From: Nageia nagi
Lineage: Eukaryota > Pinophyta
Length of the DNA stretch: 64,000 nt
Direction of reading: 5' to 3'
NCBI GenBank assembly: GCA_050084985.1
Contig: JBITNC010000001.1
Coordinates: forward strand, 91,698,001-91,762,000
Part shown: positions 44,577 through 56,479 of the stretch, in pieces
Numbering within the stretch: position 1 is the first letter of the stretch
Layout: every line of letters starts with the position of its first letter
Program-made: the position numbers and the translations under genes
The notes under the pieces: model-generated
Database searches by the model: none
What the model was told of the DNA's origin: nothing
What the model saw: the letters and a program-made list of their open reading frames with translations, nothing else

Positions 44577-45609
44577 CAATCATAGTGAGCCCAATTATAG
44601 TGTTGGTAATGGGCTCCCCAAGGATGGCCCAATGGATTTGACCAGTTACCTTTCATCATTCATATAAAAATTTCTAATACATAGCATAATTGAAAATAAA
44701 TCAAGCCATTAACATCAATAACAAACTTATATGCATAACATATCATTATCAAGTAATTACATGAATAACATGCAAAAAAGATACATCAATATAAGGTAGA
44801 AGATATTGATGTATCTACCTTATATTTATGTATCTTCAAAGATATGAGAAAAACCATTATATTATTCTCTCATATGAACCTCTCCTTTGTATCTTGATAC
44901 TTGTAAACATAATGGATTTATGAGATCTATTTTTTTTGTTTCTTTACCTCATCCCCTAAAATAAACCTCACCAATCCATCATGTACACTTGTAGACAATG
45001 TTATGTTTATTCCTATATTATCTCCATGTAAGAAATGCTCAAACAATACTATACTTATGATCAAGAAGTACATATTTATGCTTAAATAATTCAATTTTGC
45101 TTTGCAATTTTGATAATTTCTCAATTTATTCAAATATGCTCTACAATACTATTACCACAACATTTGATTTACAAGCACCAAGTAGACACATCCACACACC
45201 CAAGAAGCACTTTAAAAAAATTGAAATGGAACATAAAAATTGATAAACATGTATGCAAAATATGGAAGGTGCATGATCAATACATAGTTTTAAGGATTGC
45301 AATGTGGAAGATGCATTATGAAGACAATAATTCATTGGTACAACAAGAATATCAACTTACCACTTTTGGACTAGTTTTTGATATAAACTTTCTAGGTTGA
45401 ACAATTGCTTTCCTTCTCCAAACTAGCTTTTGGATCATATGGTGTACTTAAATAATTTCATATCACATCATATGATGTATTTAAATCATTTCATATCATA
45501 TATCATAATTTATTTACAAAAACTTTCTCATATAAGAAAAGCAATGAAGGAGCCCACAACATGTTCTATTTTTTTAATCTCATCATCATATATATACAAA
45601 ATGACATCT
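44577..45609. other. spacer between two LTR elements
   Basis: No intact gene. Two overlapping inverted repeats lie at 44780-44826. From about 45.15 to 45.40 kb the sequence resembles the spacer right of Tat-E (for example TTTGATTTACAAGCACCA, also near 54818, and ACTTTTGGACTAGTTT, also near 54010). Confidence 0.5.
44780..44826. other. two interleaved inverted repeats
   Basis: Pair 1: GATACATCAATAT (44780-44792) with exact complement 44803-44815. Pair 2: AATATAAGGTAGA (44788-44800) with exact complement 44814-44826. The arms alternate and overlap, so only one hairpin can form at a time. Confidence 0.85.
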
Positions 45610-46247
45610 TGTAGATACCTAAAAAATGAATTATTATTTATTAAATAATTAATTTTATAGCATCAATTATATTTATAGTAAAAAGGGGGTTAAAATGTAC
45701 CCAAGGTAATGTAATAAATGTAATGGAATATTGTACAATGTAAAAGGTGTCAAATATCAAGAAAGATACGTCAAGCTATGTAATGTGTAATGATCTCAAG
45801 AATTAAAGAAGACAAGGATGTTGCTATAAAGATACATCAAAGGAAACACAGGAACATCATGCAAGGGCATCATAAATACTAAGAGATATACTTAAACACA
45901 TGCAAGATCTCTCTATCCTACCAATAATGGTATTTTGTAACACCACCTCTGCATAGATTTGTTAAACCCTTCATATTGCTTTCACATATATTTTATTCCG
46001 TTATTTGATTTGCTTATTCCACATAGCCAATGGCATGGTATCTTTAGGTCATTGGTGACACACATATTGTTGAATAACATTTGATGCTTGATGAATTATT
46101 TTTGTTTCTTTATATTTATGCGATTGTGATGAAGGTACATTGATTATCATTGTTCATTTGATGTCATAGTTTTGATATATGCTTCAATAATATATTATAG
46201 AAAAATAGTGCATCAATTTACTATTTGTGCATTATTTCGGATCTACA
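45610..46247 (+). repeat. Tat-E 5' LTR
   Basis: Starts TGTAGATACC, ends ATCTACA. Aligns throughout with 53295-53932, e.g. TTAAAATGTACCCAAGGTAA and ATCCTACCAATAATGG. Confidence 0.93.
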
Positions 46248-46250
46248 TTT

Positions 46251-46263
46251 TGGTGAACCCAAC
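46251..46263 (+). other. Tat-E primer-binding site
   Basis: TGGTGAACCCAAC, three bases after the LTR; identical over 13 bases to the Tat-F site. Confidence 0.82.
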
Positions 46264-46368
46264 TGTTTGACTTATCTTACCCTCCCATCAAGATTTCATG
46301 AGATTTTGTAATTGATCTATATTGTTAACAATGTTTTTAACTATTCCTAGGCCACTAATGACATAAAA

Positions 46369-47730
46369 ATGGAGCACTTTATAAAGGAAATGCTTATTAG
46401 AATGGAATATATGGAAAAGAAAGTTGACACATTTACTAGCATGGGTAGCTCATCAGTGGTGCTAGATCCCATAATATCTACACAACTTACTAATCTTGAG
46501 AATAGCAAGAAATAATAGCAAAGTGAAAAGTACTATGATGATGTATTCATCTCACTCTTATTTGAGGGGATCCATAATTTTCCCCCACCACCCAAGCACA
46601 AGGCCCCCAAGTTCGAGATGTTTAATGGAAAACAAGACCCAAAACAACATCTTTTCAGCTTTTAGGAGTGCTTGTTAAAATTGGGGTCAAAGGAGAAGTT
46701 GATGGTAACATTATTACCAAGGAGTTTAAAAGGTGATGCTATTCAATGGTTCTATAATTTGCCTAGTGGTTCAATTGATTCTTTCAAGTTATTGGTCAAG
46801 TTGTTCATGGGAAAATATAAGCACAATATCAAAGAGAAAAGTACCATTACAAAGTTATGTGAAATGAGGTAAGGGGTAATGAAACCTTAGAAAAATACAT
46901 TCTATAGTTCAAAAAGGTATATAATCAATTCAAAGTAAATCAGATGAAACTAAAATTTATGCTATCCTTAGAGATTCTATTGTACTTGTTCTTAATTTTC
47001 ATGTTTCTAGTAATAAAAATATTGGCTTTGGAGCATTAATACAAGAATTATTGCAAAAAGAGAAAGTATTACTTGAATTAGGTGAGTTCAAGTATGCACC
47101 TAATCCTTTTCATAAGGAAAATAGATGAACATATGCTAAAAAAATAAGAACAAACTATGCATATGGCTAATAGACCTACTTCTCCACCAAAGTTACAAAG
47201 ATTTGCTAGCACAAAAGACATAAGGTACACTTTTCCAATTCAATCATGATTTATTATGAGGGACCTAAAGAAAAAGAGATTATTGCAACTAATGGAAAAA
47301 TTAGCCCAAGATGATAATGTTCCCATGGGAAAATTAGATGCTTATTGCAAATTTCATAAAAAGAAGGGTCATGCTATGAATTTTTGCAAGACATTAGAGG
47401 TATCTATATTGGATCTTATTGCTGAAGGAAAGTATCAAATTGATCAAATAGATGCAAATCAAGGAAATAAAGTGAATACAATTTCAATGGAAAATAAGGT
47501 ATGTGCAGGGTTAAGAAAAGGCATCCAAGGCATGCTCACAATTCGATCATCCCAAAACAAGTAAGTATCGCACCTGATCCAAAGACATATAGTGTTATAG
47601 AGCAATTAAAAACTACTCCTGCAAAGATTAGTTTGTATGATATTATATCCACATCTAAAGCACATAGGGAGATCTTATATTCTTTATTCAAAAAGAAGGT
47701 AGTCCCTACAAATATGTCTACTATATGTTA
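46369..47730 (+). pseudogene. Tat-E gag relic
   Basis: ATG at 46369 opens MEHFIKEMLIRMEYMEKKVD. APKFEMFNGKQDPKQHLFSF near 46608 and LLPRSLKGDAIQWFYNLPSG near 46706, then FKLLVKLFMGKY, match the retrotransposon Gag core. Near 47340 AYCKFHKKKGHAMNFCKTLE is the variant zinc motif of Tat Gags (C..H....H....C). Open stretches are 46672-46872 and 47256-47564. Stops and at least one frame change make it non-functional. Confidence 0.88.
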
Positions 47731-48170
47731 TTTGAAAAACTTAGAGCTATTAAGGAATGTGATGCTCTCTCTTTTTACAAATATGAAAAGATTACTAAAG
47801 AGTTTCTTGATGAGTGTTTAGCTTTATATATTACACCTATGATTGATATATGGAAAATCAAAAGAACATTGGTAGATAATGGATCAACTATTAATTTTTG
47901 TTCCCATAAGTTTTTAATTCAACTCAAAGAAAAAGGTTTAGAAGTCCCTCCATTAGAAAAAGCTACATTCAATATTAGGCATATGATAGCTCCTCTAAAA
48001 AACCTATTGGGATAGCCACATATATGGTAACTATAGGAGTACGGATAATTATAGCTAAATTTTAGGTTGTTGATTCCAAATTGTCATATAATTTATTATT
48101 AGGAAGGCCTTAACTCCATGATATTGATGTAGTCCCATCTACAATACATGGCAAATTAAATTTGAATTTC
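47731..48170 (+). pseudogene. Tat-E aspartic protease relic
   Basis: The open stretch 47725-48015 reads ALYITPMIDIWKIKRTLVDN, then GSTINFCSHKFLIQL: the protease active-site region, where D.G.. is preserved as VDNGSTINF. After a stop near 48015 the flap-side phrase 'VVDSKLSYNLLLGRP' (near 48067) is still legible. It would have matured the polyprotein. Confidence 0.82.
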
Positions 48171-49098
48171 AGGGTGAGATACATATCATGCTTGGTGATC
48201 CAAAACCATATGCTTTATGTAATGTAGTATATCTTGAAGAATTTATAATTACTTATCCTAGATATAAGATCGAGCCCTTAAAACATAATGCACTAGGGGA
48301 AAGTACAAAAAAATAGACTCAAATTATAGAAACCAAGATGTGTACTTATATAATTGAGAATTCAAGTTTATTTGCATCCATGAAAGATTTGGGATGACCC
48401 AAAATTCTATTTATGGAGGGTCATCAATGGTGTGCCTTCCTATTAGAGGGTTGTTAGCTACATGAAAATGATGGAGATGAAATAGATCTTGCTCTGTTAC
48501 ATTTGTATTTATTAATACTGATAAATTAATGATAGCTCAAACAACCACTAAATGGGTAAACTCTTTCCATTTAGGGAGGATTAGAAAAGTATGAGCAAGG
48601 GATACCTTCATTTCCTAATAATTCAAAAGCATAATTGACTAAGAATGGATTGTAAGTGATATCAATACTAAACAAGCACTGGGACCTATTAAGTTTGGGA
48701 AGGAATGCAATTTGATTGAGTTATCTGATGATATTGATCAAGATTTATGGATTGATGATACTATTCTATTAGAAGTTGATTACTTTAGTACTGAAGATGA
48801 TATTTTAGAATACTTGGTGGTACATTCAAAGTTGCCTAAGTCTAATGAAAAGAGGAAGGTTAGTTATGTTCTCAATGAATATGCTTATTTTGGTCAAGAG
48901 GTGAATTTCAATGAAGTGTTTTAGGTTTATCCAGAATATAATGTTACAGATGACATTCAAGGATTAAAGTAATTGCCTTCCTTATTGTATAAGAAAAATG
49001 AGCTTACCTTTCCAACAAAAAAATTGGTAAATGTCAATATTGGGATTATGAATGAGAAAAGATTATTTCAAATTGGAGCAACCCTCCCTACATCATAA
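48171..49098 (+). pseudogene. Tat-E spacer between protease and RT
   Basis: Decayed continuation of the polyprotein. HGKLNLNFRV-like residues follow the protease; a 70-codon open stretch at 48712-48924 is acidic (IELSDDIDQDLWIDD), as is usual for the variable acidic linker of Tat polyproteins. Confidence 0.6.
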
Positions 49099-50040
49099 TA
49101 GGAAAGGTACAATAATAAATTCATTGAATATCATAAAATTTTTGCTTGGTCTTATAATGACATGCCAAGTTTAGATCCTTCATTTGTTATGCATAATTTA
49201 CCACTCAAAAAGAGGGCTAAGCCAATTAAACAAAAGCCAAGAAAAATGCATCCTTCAAAATCTTTGTTAGTGAAGAAAGAAATAGAGAAGTATTTGAATG
49301 TTGGATTTATTAAGCCAATTGATTATTTTGAGTGGATGGCTAACATTGTTCTTGTCACAAAGCAAACTAGGGAAATAAGGGTTTGCACTAATTTTTGAGA
49401 TATTAATAATGCTTTTCCTAAAGATGATTTTCCATTTCCCAATATTGATATGATTGTGGATAGCATATCTAGTCATGATACATTATCTTTCATAGATGAT
49501 TTTTCTAGTTATAATCAAATATTCATCAATTTGGATGACCAACATAATACTGCTTTTACTACTTCATGGGGAAATTTTTGCTAGAAGGTTATGACTTTTG
49601 GACTAAAAAATGCAAGTTCTACTTACCAAATGGTTATGATTTCAATGTTTCATAAGCAGATCCATAAATCAATTGAGGTATATGTTGATGACATCTTGGT
49701 AAAATACAAACAAGGCCAAGATCATCTAGAGATGCTTGAAGAAGTCTTCCAAATTTTGAAAAGGTACAAACCTAGAATTAAACTTCAAAAATATGGTTTT
49801 GGTGTTTTTTCTAGAAAGTTTTTTTGTTTCATGGTATCTAAAAGAGGAATTGAAGTAGATCCTAAAAAAAGTAAAGGCCATCATTAGCATGCCTCCCCCA
49901 AAGAATCTAAAACAATTAAGGAGTCTCCAAGGAAAGATCAATTCGATAATGAGGTTCATTTACCAACTTGGAGATAAGTGCATACCTTTCACACATTAGT
50001 GAAAAAGGATGTTAAATTTGTATGGGATGATAAATGCCAA
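49099..50040 (+). pseudogene. Tat-E reverse transcriptase relic
   Basis: The frame 49162-49398 has MPSLDPSFVMHNLPLKKRAK and VKKEIEKYLNVGFIKPIDY. Then FIDDFSSYNQIFINLDDQ, VMTFGLKNASSTYQMVM and the active site YVDDI (49681-49695). LQKYGFGVFSRKFFCFMVS ends the palm region. An extra A in the run at 49864-49871 shifts the frame just after EVDPKK; the thumb motif SMPPPKNLKQLRSLQGK continues in the next frame. RT motifs are the best preserved part of this element. Confidence 0.92.
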
Positions 50041-50430
50041 AAAACTTTTGAGGATATTAAATAGTATTTTCTCAAACCTCCAATTCTAGTGCTTATGGAC
50101 TTCTCCAAGCTTGCTTATTTGTATATCTCAACCACATTATATGCCTTGGGGGCAATGTTGTACCAAAAGGATGAGGAATACAATGAAAGAGCATCTATTA
50201 CCTTAGCAAAACTCTCATTGATTATGAAGCTAGGTACACACCAATGGGAAAACTCTATTATGGTATTGTATTTGCTACTAAAAAATTAAGACATTATTTG
50301 TTGTATTTTATCCCTATTAACCCATTGAAATATCTTGTGGAAAAGTAGCATTTATCAGGTAGGGTAGAAAAATGGCTAATGTTAAGGTCACCAACAACAT
50401 GATTTTAATGAGATATCGATCCTTGATGAA
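50041..50430 (+). pseudogene. Tat-E RNase H relic
   Basis: FLKPPILVLMDFSKLAYLYI (50070 on), then STTLYALGAMLYQKDEEY matches the gypsy RNase H start 'L.V..DAS..A.GAVL'. The active-site Asp at 'D.S' is replaced by STT, and stops follow near 50289. Confidence 0.8.
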
Positions 50431-50925
50431 TATGTATGCCTTATAGAAGATGAACCCAACATTTCAATGTTGTACTTCGATGTATCTAAATGTATGTATA
50501 GAGAAGGGGAAGCTATTGTCTTATTTTTTCCTACAAATGAGGTAATCCCCATATCTTACAAACTTGGTTTTGAATTCACAAATAACATGGTAGAGTGTGA
50601 AGTGTTGATATTGGGTCTAAAAGCAGTTGTTACATTGAGAATTAAAGATTTAGAGATTTATGGTGATTCATAGCTTGTCATTAACCAAGTATAGGATATT
50701 TTTGATATTAAACATGAGAAATTAAAGCCATATAAGGTAGTGATTTATGATTTACTAGACAAATTTGAAAAATATACTATTCAAAATATCCCAATGACTA
50801 ATAATAAGTATACAAATGCCATGGAAAGTGCAACTTCTCTTATCCCAATTGAAATTGAGGATGAAGAGACTATCTTGAAAATTTGTAAGCTTATTACTCA
50901 CTCTTATATTGAATATATGCATGAA
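50431..50925 (+). pseudogene. Tat-E archaeal-type RNase H (aRNH) relic
   Basis: The open stretch 50467-50673 contains LYFDVSKCMYREGEAIVLF, EVIPISYKLGF, ECEVLILGLKA and LEIYGDS. The aspartate, glutamate and second aspartate of the RNase H active site are all kept. After a stop the phrase YDLLDKFEKYTIQNIPMTNN-like region and 'AMESATSLIPIEIEDEETI' complete it. This second RNase H is diagnostic for Tat elements. Better preserved than the equivalent in Tat-F. Confidence 0.88.
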
Positions 50926-52195
50926 TTTCAAACTTATTTTATTATTGAGGAAAATGATTTTCAAAATTGGTATTTTGACATATATAATTATTTGAAGAAT
51001 CAAATAATTATTTAGGATTTTGATAGAAATGAAAAGGTGATATTGAAGAGAATTGCTATAAGGTATGTCATCATTGGATAAGTTTTATATAGAAAATCAT
51101 TTGATGGTACTTTATTAAGATGTTTAATATAATATGAGATAGCTATAGCAATAGAACAAGATCATGATCGTTTATATAGAATTCATTTTATTTAAACGTA
51201 TTGTTGGCCCACAATGGAGGAAGATTACAAAAATCATATGAAGACTTGTTTATAATGTCAAAAGCATGCTCATTTGGAAAAATAACCCACCCAAGAGTTA
51301 AATTCAATTATATCACCATAGCCATTTGCTACATGGGGTATATATTTGAATGATCTCATCAATCCTCACTTAATGGAAGGTCAAAAAATTTTCATTATAG
51401 CCATAAAGTTCACTACAAAATGGGTTGAAGTTATCCTTATGAAATAAATCACTCAAGATAAGGTTATTGCATTCCTGGTTGAAAACATTATTACAAGATT
51501 TGGTGTGCCACAAAGATTGATTATGGATAATGGCCCTAACTTCAAAGGTAATTACATGGAGGTATTTTGCAAAAAGTTTCACATTGTGTAAATATTTTCT
51601 TTAGTTTACTATCCTTAAGGTAATGTAAAAGTTGAAACTTCTAACAAGACTATCAATTGCATTTTGTCAAAAACTTGGGACATATATAAGAGAGATTGGC
51701 ATGAGCAATTACCATATGCATTATGGGCATACAAGAATAGAATTAGAATAGCTATAGGGGAAAAACCATTCTCATTGGTGTATGGTGATGAGGCTATAGT
51801 GCCATTAGAGTCAAAACTCCCTTCCTTGAGGATTTCAGTACAAGGGGATACATTGGATGAACATGGAAGAAAGGCTAGGTTGCAATAATTAGACTCATTG
51901 GATGAAAAGATATTGAAAGTAATTGAACATTATAAGGTATACCATGCAAAGCTAAAAAGAGCATTTGGAAAGAAGATCAAGGCAAAGGAATTCAAAGGGG
52001 AAGATTTAGTTGAAAGAGAATATCAATAAGACAACTACAAATGATGAAGTTAAAGGAAATTTTGAACCAAATTGGCTTGGACCATTTGTTGTAGTGGAAG
52101 CAATAGAATTGAGAGCTTACAAATACCACTCCATTGATGGAAAAGAAGAACCAAAGACCTTCAATATGACCCATATCAAATTATTCTTTACATAA
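50926..52195 (+). pseudogene. Tat-E integrase relic
   Basis: YCWPTMEEDYKNHMKTC near 51203 and CQKHAH form the HHCC region. The core has FTTKWVEVILMK near 51408, IITRFGVPQRLIMDNGPNFK (51488-51547) and YYPQGN-like YYP.GN near 51608. Then DWHEQLPYALWAYKNRIRIA at 51697, KPFSLVYGDEAIVPLE and, in the C-terminal part, FEPNWLGPFVVVEAI (52059 on) and 'YKYHSIDGKEEPKTFNMTHI' finish with a stop near 52193. Open stretches are 51664-51888 and 52010-52195. Inactive. Confidence 0.92.
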
Positions 52196-52404
52196 GGATC
52201 ATGACTTTGTACCTTACAAAACATCACAAATTTTGATGTAAGGTACTTGTATCATAGTATTTCAATTTTAATTTTTTATTGTATTCTACTATTTTCATGT
52301 AGCCAACAACATGTATTACTATCTATACGACATCAATGACATGAAAAAAAAATTGAAAAAAAAAAGATAAAAGTATGATGATAGTATAATGTCTACAAAC
52401 CATG

Positions 52405-52780
52405 GACATAAAACATAAGGTCATTGATGGCTAATGATATGGCCAGTGAGAGTTCACTCACTTAAAATATTAATTGATGATGTAGCCATAAGTAAGATGT
52501 AGATATTGGCTCATCCCCAATGGATGATGTAGCTTGTTATGTATCCACATGGTTTTTATTTTGAACCATACAAAGCATAATATCTTTAGGTCATAGACAT
52601 AAAATGTATGATCATCGATGGCTAATGATATGGCTAGTGAGAGTTCACTCACTTAAAATGCAAACCAATGATGTAATCATAAACAAATTGTTGACATTGA
52701 CTCATCATTAATGAATAATGCAACTCATTATGTATCCAAATTATTTCCATGTAGGGTGTAGCTAATATTTTCTATAGGTG
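52405..52780 (+). repeat. 191-bp tandem duplication in Tat-E 3' untranslated region
   Basis: Copies begin GACATAAAA at 52405 and 52596. Shared stretches include TGGCTAATGATATGGC and AGTGAGAGTTCACTCACTTA. The word TGAGAGTTCACTCA is nearly palindromic. The copies are diverged, so the duplication is old. Confidence 0.88.
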
Positions 52781-53280
52781 TTTATATCATAAAAAAGAGC
52801 AAAAAATACAAAGAAACTCATGCCATTGATGGTTTCTCACTATCCCAGTGCCATCAATAGGATACATATTCAAGGTAAGTCATAGGAAACAAAGTGATCT
52901 CCTCTATCTCAAGGCATGGGCATAAGAGCATTAGTTTCCTAAGTACTAGATATGATGGAATGGCTAGATCCATGGTTGAATAGTGCAAGGTGAAAAATAA
53001 CATGTTTCATTTCATATATTGAATGTGGAACCACTCTTGATAGAGTTCATTCTAGAGAATATATTTCATAGAGAACAAAGAGACATAATTCTTTAGATTT
53101 TATATTTGTTGCACTCTTCAAGGACCACTCTTGGGGCAACCAAGCCAAAAGGGGCAGCAAAGGATCCTCACCATCATTAGCATCATTAAGGAGCAATGTA
53201 GTAAAGAATTCAAAGATCTTAATTTTTTTTTCTATACTTCTTCTTTGGACATGTAATTTCATTTATTCAATCACACCTCC

Positions 53281-53932
53281 AAAGAGGGGCAAAATGTAGA
53301 TGCTTAAAAAATAAATTATTATTTATTAAATAATTCATTTTATAGCATCAAAGATATTTATTATAAAAAAGGCATTAAAATGTACCCAAGGTAATGTAAT
53401 AAATGTAATGGACCATTATTCAATGTAAAAGGTATCAAATATAAATAAATACACCTCAAGCTATGTAATGTACAATGATATCAAGAATCAAATAAGATAA
53501 AGATGTTTCTATAAAGATATATCAAAGGCAATGCAAGGACATCATGTGAGAGAACCAAAAATACTAAGAGAGAGACTTCAAAACATGCAAGATTGCTCTA
53601 TCCTACCAATAATGGTATTTTGTAACACCACCTTTGCATAGATTTGTTAAAACCTTCATATCACTTTTGCATATCTTTTATTCCCTTCATTGATCTACTT
53701 ATTCCACATAGTTAGCAACATGGTATCTTTAGGTCATTGGAGGCATGCATCTTCATGAATTTCATGTGATTCTTGATGAATAATTTTCATTTATTCATGT
53801 TTATATGATTGCGATGAAGTTACATTGATTATCATTATTTTTTTGATGTCATATGTTTGATATATGGTTCAATAATATATTGTAGAAAAATAATGTGTCA
53901 ATTTACTATTTATGCATTATTTTGGGTCTACA
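53281..53932 (+). repeat. Tat-E polypurine tract and 3' LTR
   Basis: AAAGAGGGGCAAAA (53281-53294), then LTR from TGTAGATGCT to GGTCTACA at 53932. Same 638-bp length as the 5' LTR. Confidence 0.93.
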
Positions 53933-54099
53933 CTTATACTTTGGAACCACATATTCTTCTTATTTTTGGCTAAGTATTACAAATATGGTTTTACCAACTT
54001 ACCAGTTTTGGACTAGTTTATGACATCAACTTTTGGGCCTCTTTTTTGAATGTCAAGATTATGCAATGTAGATGGAACATAAACACAAAGATAAGCATC
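53933..54099. other. repeat-rich spacer right of Tat-E
   Basis: The phrase TTTTGGACTAGTTTATGA near 54005 repeats that at 45362 on the left side of Tat-E. Confidence 0.4.
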
Positions 54100-54970
54100 A
54101 ATTTTGTATAGGTTACCTTGGATAGGTTTTTGAAATATTTTGGGCTCAATATATGCAATTTATGGCTCTAAAAAGGATACCCTTAAACTAGGCTTATAGA
54201 AGGAAAGAAACTATCCAATGTAGAATTTCGCTAATTGTTAAAAACTATCCCAAAAGTGATAAGTAGGCCTTATCCACCATATGTTCTAAAATGATGGAAC
54301 TATACATAATGATTTATTAGTTACTTGGAAATTTATCAAGAAATTTTAAGTTTTTCAAGTTAGTAAAAGTAAGGTTTAGAGGAGAAGAGAGGTGAGAAGA
54401 GCACCGATGCAACAAGTATTCTTCCATATTTTGTATACATGTAATCTTGTCAAATAATTTTTATGCCTTGTATTCTATGACCTTCTGTAAAATACATGTC
54501 TATAAGGGATTAAAAACTAATAATTGCATTTAGAATAATAATATTCTAGGAAATTTGAAAAAAACTTAGGTAGGCACTTGGAAAGATTCAAATTTTTTGA
54601 GTTACCATATGATATGAAATGATGAAACTATGCCATATGATATAAAATAATCTAAATACACTAGTGCAAGCAAGTATTATTTCATATTTTTCATACATGT
54701 TTGTGCCTTATATTCTTTCATATTTTTTCCCTATATACATAGGTATAGATGATGAAAAATATTGTATAGCATGTTTGGTAGATAATTTCAAGATAGCTTG
54801 CATGAGCCATAAAATTTGATTTACAAGCACCATGTACACATATCCACATACTACATAGTTCCCAAACATAATTTCATGTAATGCAATGATTGGAGGATAT
54901 GCAAATCATAGGTACAAAAAAACACCCTTAAGTTTTTTGATATGATGAATGATTACTATCATATTACACC
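54100..54970 (+). pseudogene. two PPR-like fragments
   Basis: 54140-54180 (ATATGCAATTTATGGCT and on) matches the pseudogene at 58358-58395. At 54868-54930 the sequence translates to NIISCNAMIGGYANHRY, a pentatricopeptide-repeat phrase ('.VSWNAMI.GYA'), and matches 58730-58780 at nucleotide level. Both are in the same orientation as the PPR pseudogene. They are too short to name a gene; the space between them is unrecognised. Confidence 0.5.
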
Positions 54971-55539
54971 CATAATGAAATAATATAATTTAAGAAAGTA
55001 TCAAAATCAGCCCAAAAGTGGTAAGTTTTCAAAAACATACTTGTAATAGTTAGCCAAAAACAAAATTATGGATCATATTTTAATCTTATTGTGCTTATAT
55101 TTCTATTCATTTTCAATCTACATTGCATAATTTTCATTCCAAAAATAGGATCCAAAAGATGAAATATGGTCAAAAAATATGAAATTAAATACAATATCAT
55201 ATGATAAAAAAATAGGTTTGAGAAGGAAAGCAAATGTTCAACCCATAAATTTAAATGCTATTTTATCTTACCACCATAATAATAACAATAATATATAAAT
55301 ATTGGATGTCTTACCCCCAAGAGAACTTGTAGGAAACATCATGAATTAGATAAGTTAGGGCTAGCTACATTTATGAGCTCTCAAAAGATATAGCAATATT
55401 ATACTTCAACATTATTCATAATGTGACCACATGGCCAACCTATATGCTTCATATATGTATCATGGGGGAAAATATATCCAACCCACATTAACATCTCAAC
55501 ACTTGGAGAAGGAAAGCAATAATTCAACCCATATGATCC
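54971..55539. other. no gene recognised; dispersed short repeats
   Basis: Contains AAAAGTGGTAAGTTTTC near 55012, the inverse of the repeat near 45360. Nothing else identified. Confidence 0.4.
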
Positions 55540-55830
55540 AAGTACATCATATGATATGGAATGATCTAAATACACCAACATATGATATGAAAAAATCTAA
55601 GTACATCATATGATATGAAATGAACTAAGTGCACTATATATATGATATGAAATGAAATGATTTAAATGCACTAACATATGATACAAAATCTCATGAAGTG
55701 ATAGAAGCATATAATATGTTAATTGAGACCTCTAATAAATTTAAACCTTCCACTAAAAGATCTAAATAGACTATGTGATATAAAATTATTTAAATATAAC
55801 ATATTATGTGATATGAAATGATTTAAATAC
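55540..55830. repeat. degenerate repeats of ATATGATATGAAATGATTTA
   Basis: At least seven imperfect copies of a roughly 30-40-bp unit with CATATGATATGAAATGATCTA and a trailing ACAC or GCAC. The inverse motif occurs at 45430-45510 left of Tat-E. Confidence 0.65.
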
Positions 55831-56040
55831 AATACCATATAATCCAAAAATTGGCTTGGATGAGGAAAGCAACTATTCAAAATTAAAGAAATAAAGTGTC
55901 AAAAATTGGTCCAAAAGTGATAAGTTAGAAAAACATGCTTGTAATATGTACCTAAATACAAAAAATATATGGTTCCTAATTGGATTTCATGTTGTATATA
56001 CCAAATGATTAGATGAAAATAATGGAACATACAATTCAAT

Positions 56041-56173
56041 ACAATTCCATAAAACTATCACACTTCCTTTTATAATATTATCATAATTCCATAAAAGCCA
56101 AACATTATCTATCTTAATAATCAATTCAAACATACAATTCCATAAAACTATCACATTTCCTTCTATAATATTC
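56041..56173. repeat. 40-bp direct repeat, 93-bp spacing
   Basis: ACAATTCCATAAAACTATCA begins two near-identical 40-bp copies at 56041 and 56134; both continue through TATAATATT. Confidence 0.85.
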
Positions 56174-56479
56174 AAGGTTACCTTTATGTTGGTTATCACA
56201 CTTTCTTCTTCTACTCCATTTCTCTCCTCCTATATTATTTTCTTACCTTGTTGTGTCTAATTGACTACATTATTGTGATCATGTTGATGTGCCTATCCTT
56301 CCATTCCATCATTTGTCTATGTAGGAGAGAAAATGAATAGTTAAATACAAAATGAATAGATTGTGAAACACATGATTTAATATTGCCTAAGTAATTAAAT
56401 TATTGAGTACCATGCATTTTAATTCCTTTACAATTTATCTCACTTGCATAGTTAAAATTGAAATTTTGTAATAAATTTA

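Larger units (their letters stand above)
45610..53932 (+). mobile_element. Tat-E: Ty3/gypsy Tat-lineage element
   Basis: LTRs of 638 bp at 45610-46247 and 53295-53932, primer site at 46251, then gag, protease, RT, RNase H, archaeal-type RNase H, integrase, a duplicated 3' untranslated block and a polypurine tract at 53281-53294. A different family from Tat-F by LTR sequence but the same lineage by domain order. Flanking pentamers CATCT and CTTAT agree at only three positions, so the target duplication is not convincing. Inactive through many stops. Confidence 0.93.

Noticed and set aside
45605-53937. Target-site duplication for Tat-E (CATCT left, CTTAT right).
   Set aside because: Only three of five positions agree; not better than chance in AT-rich DNA.
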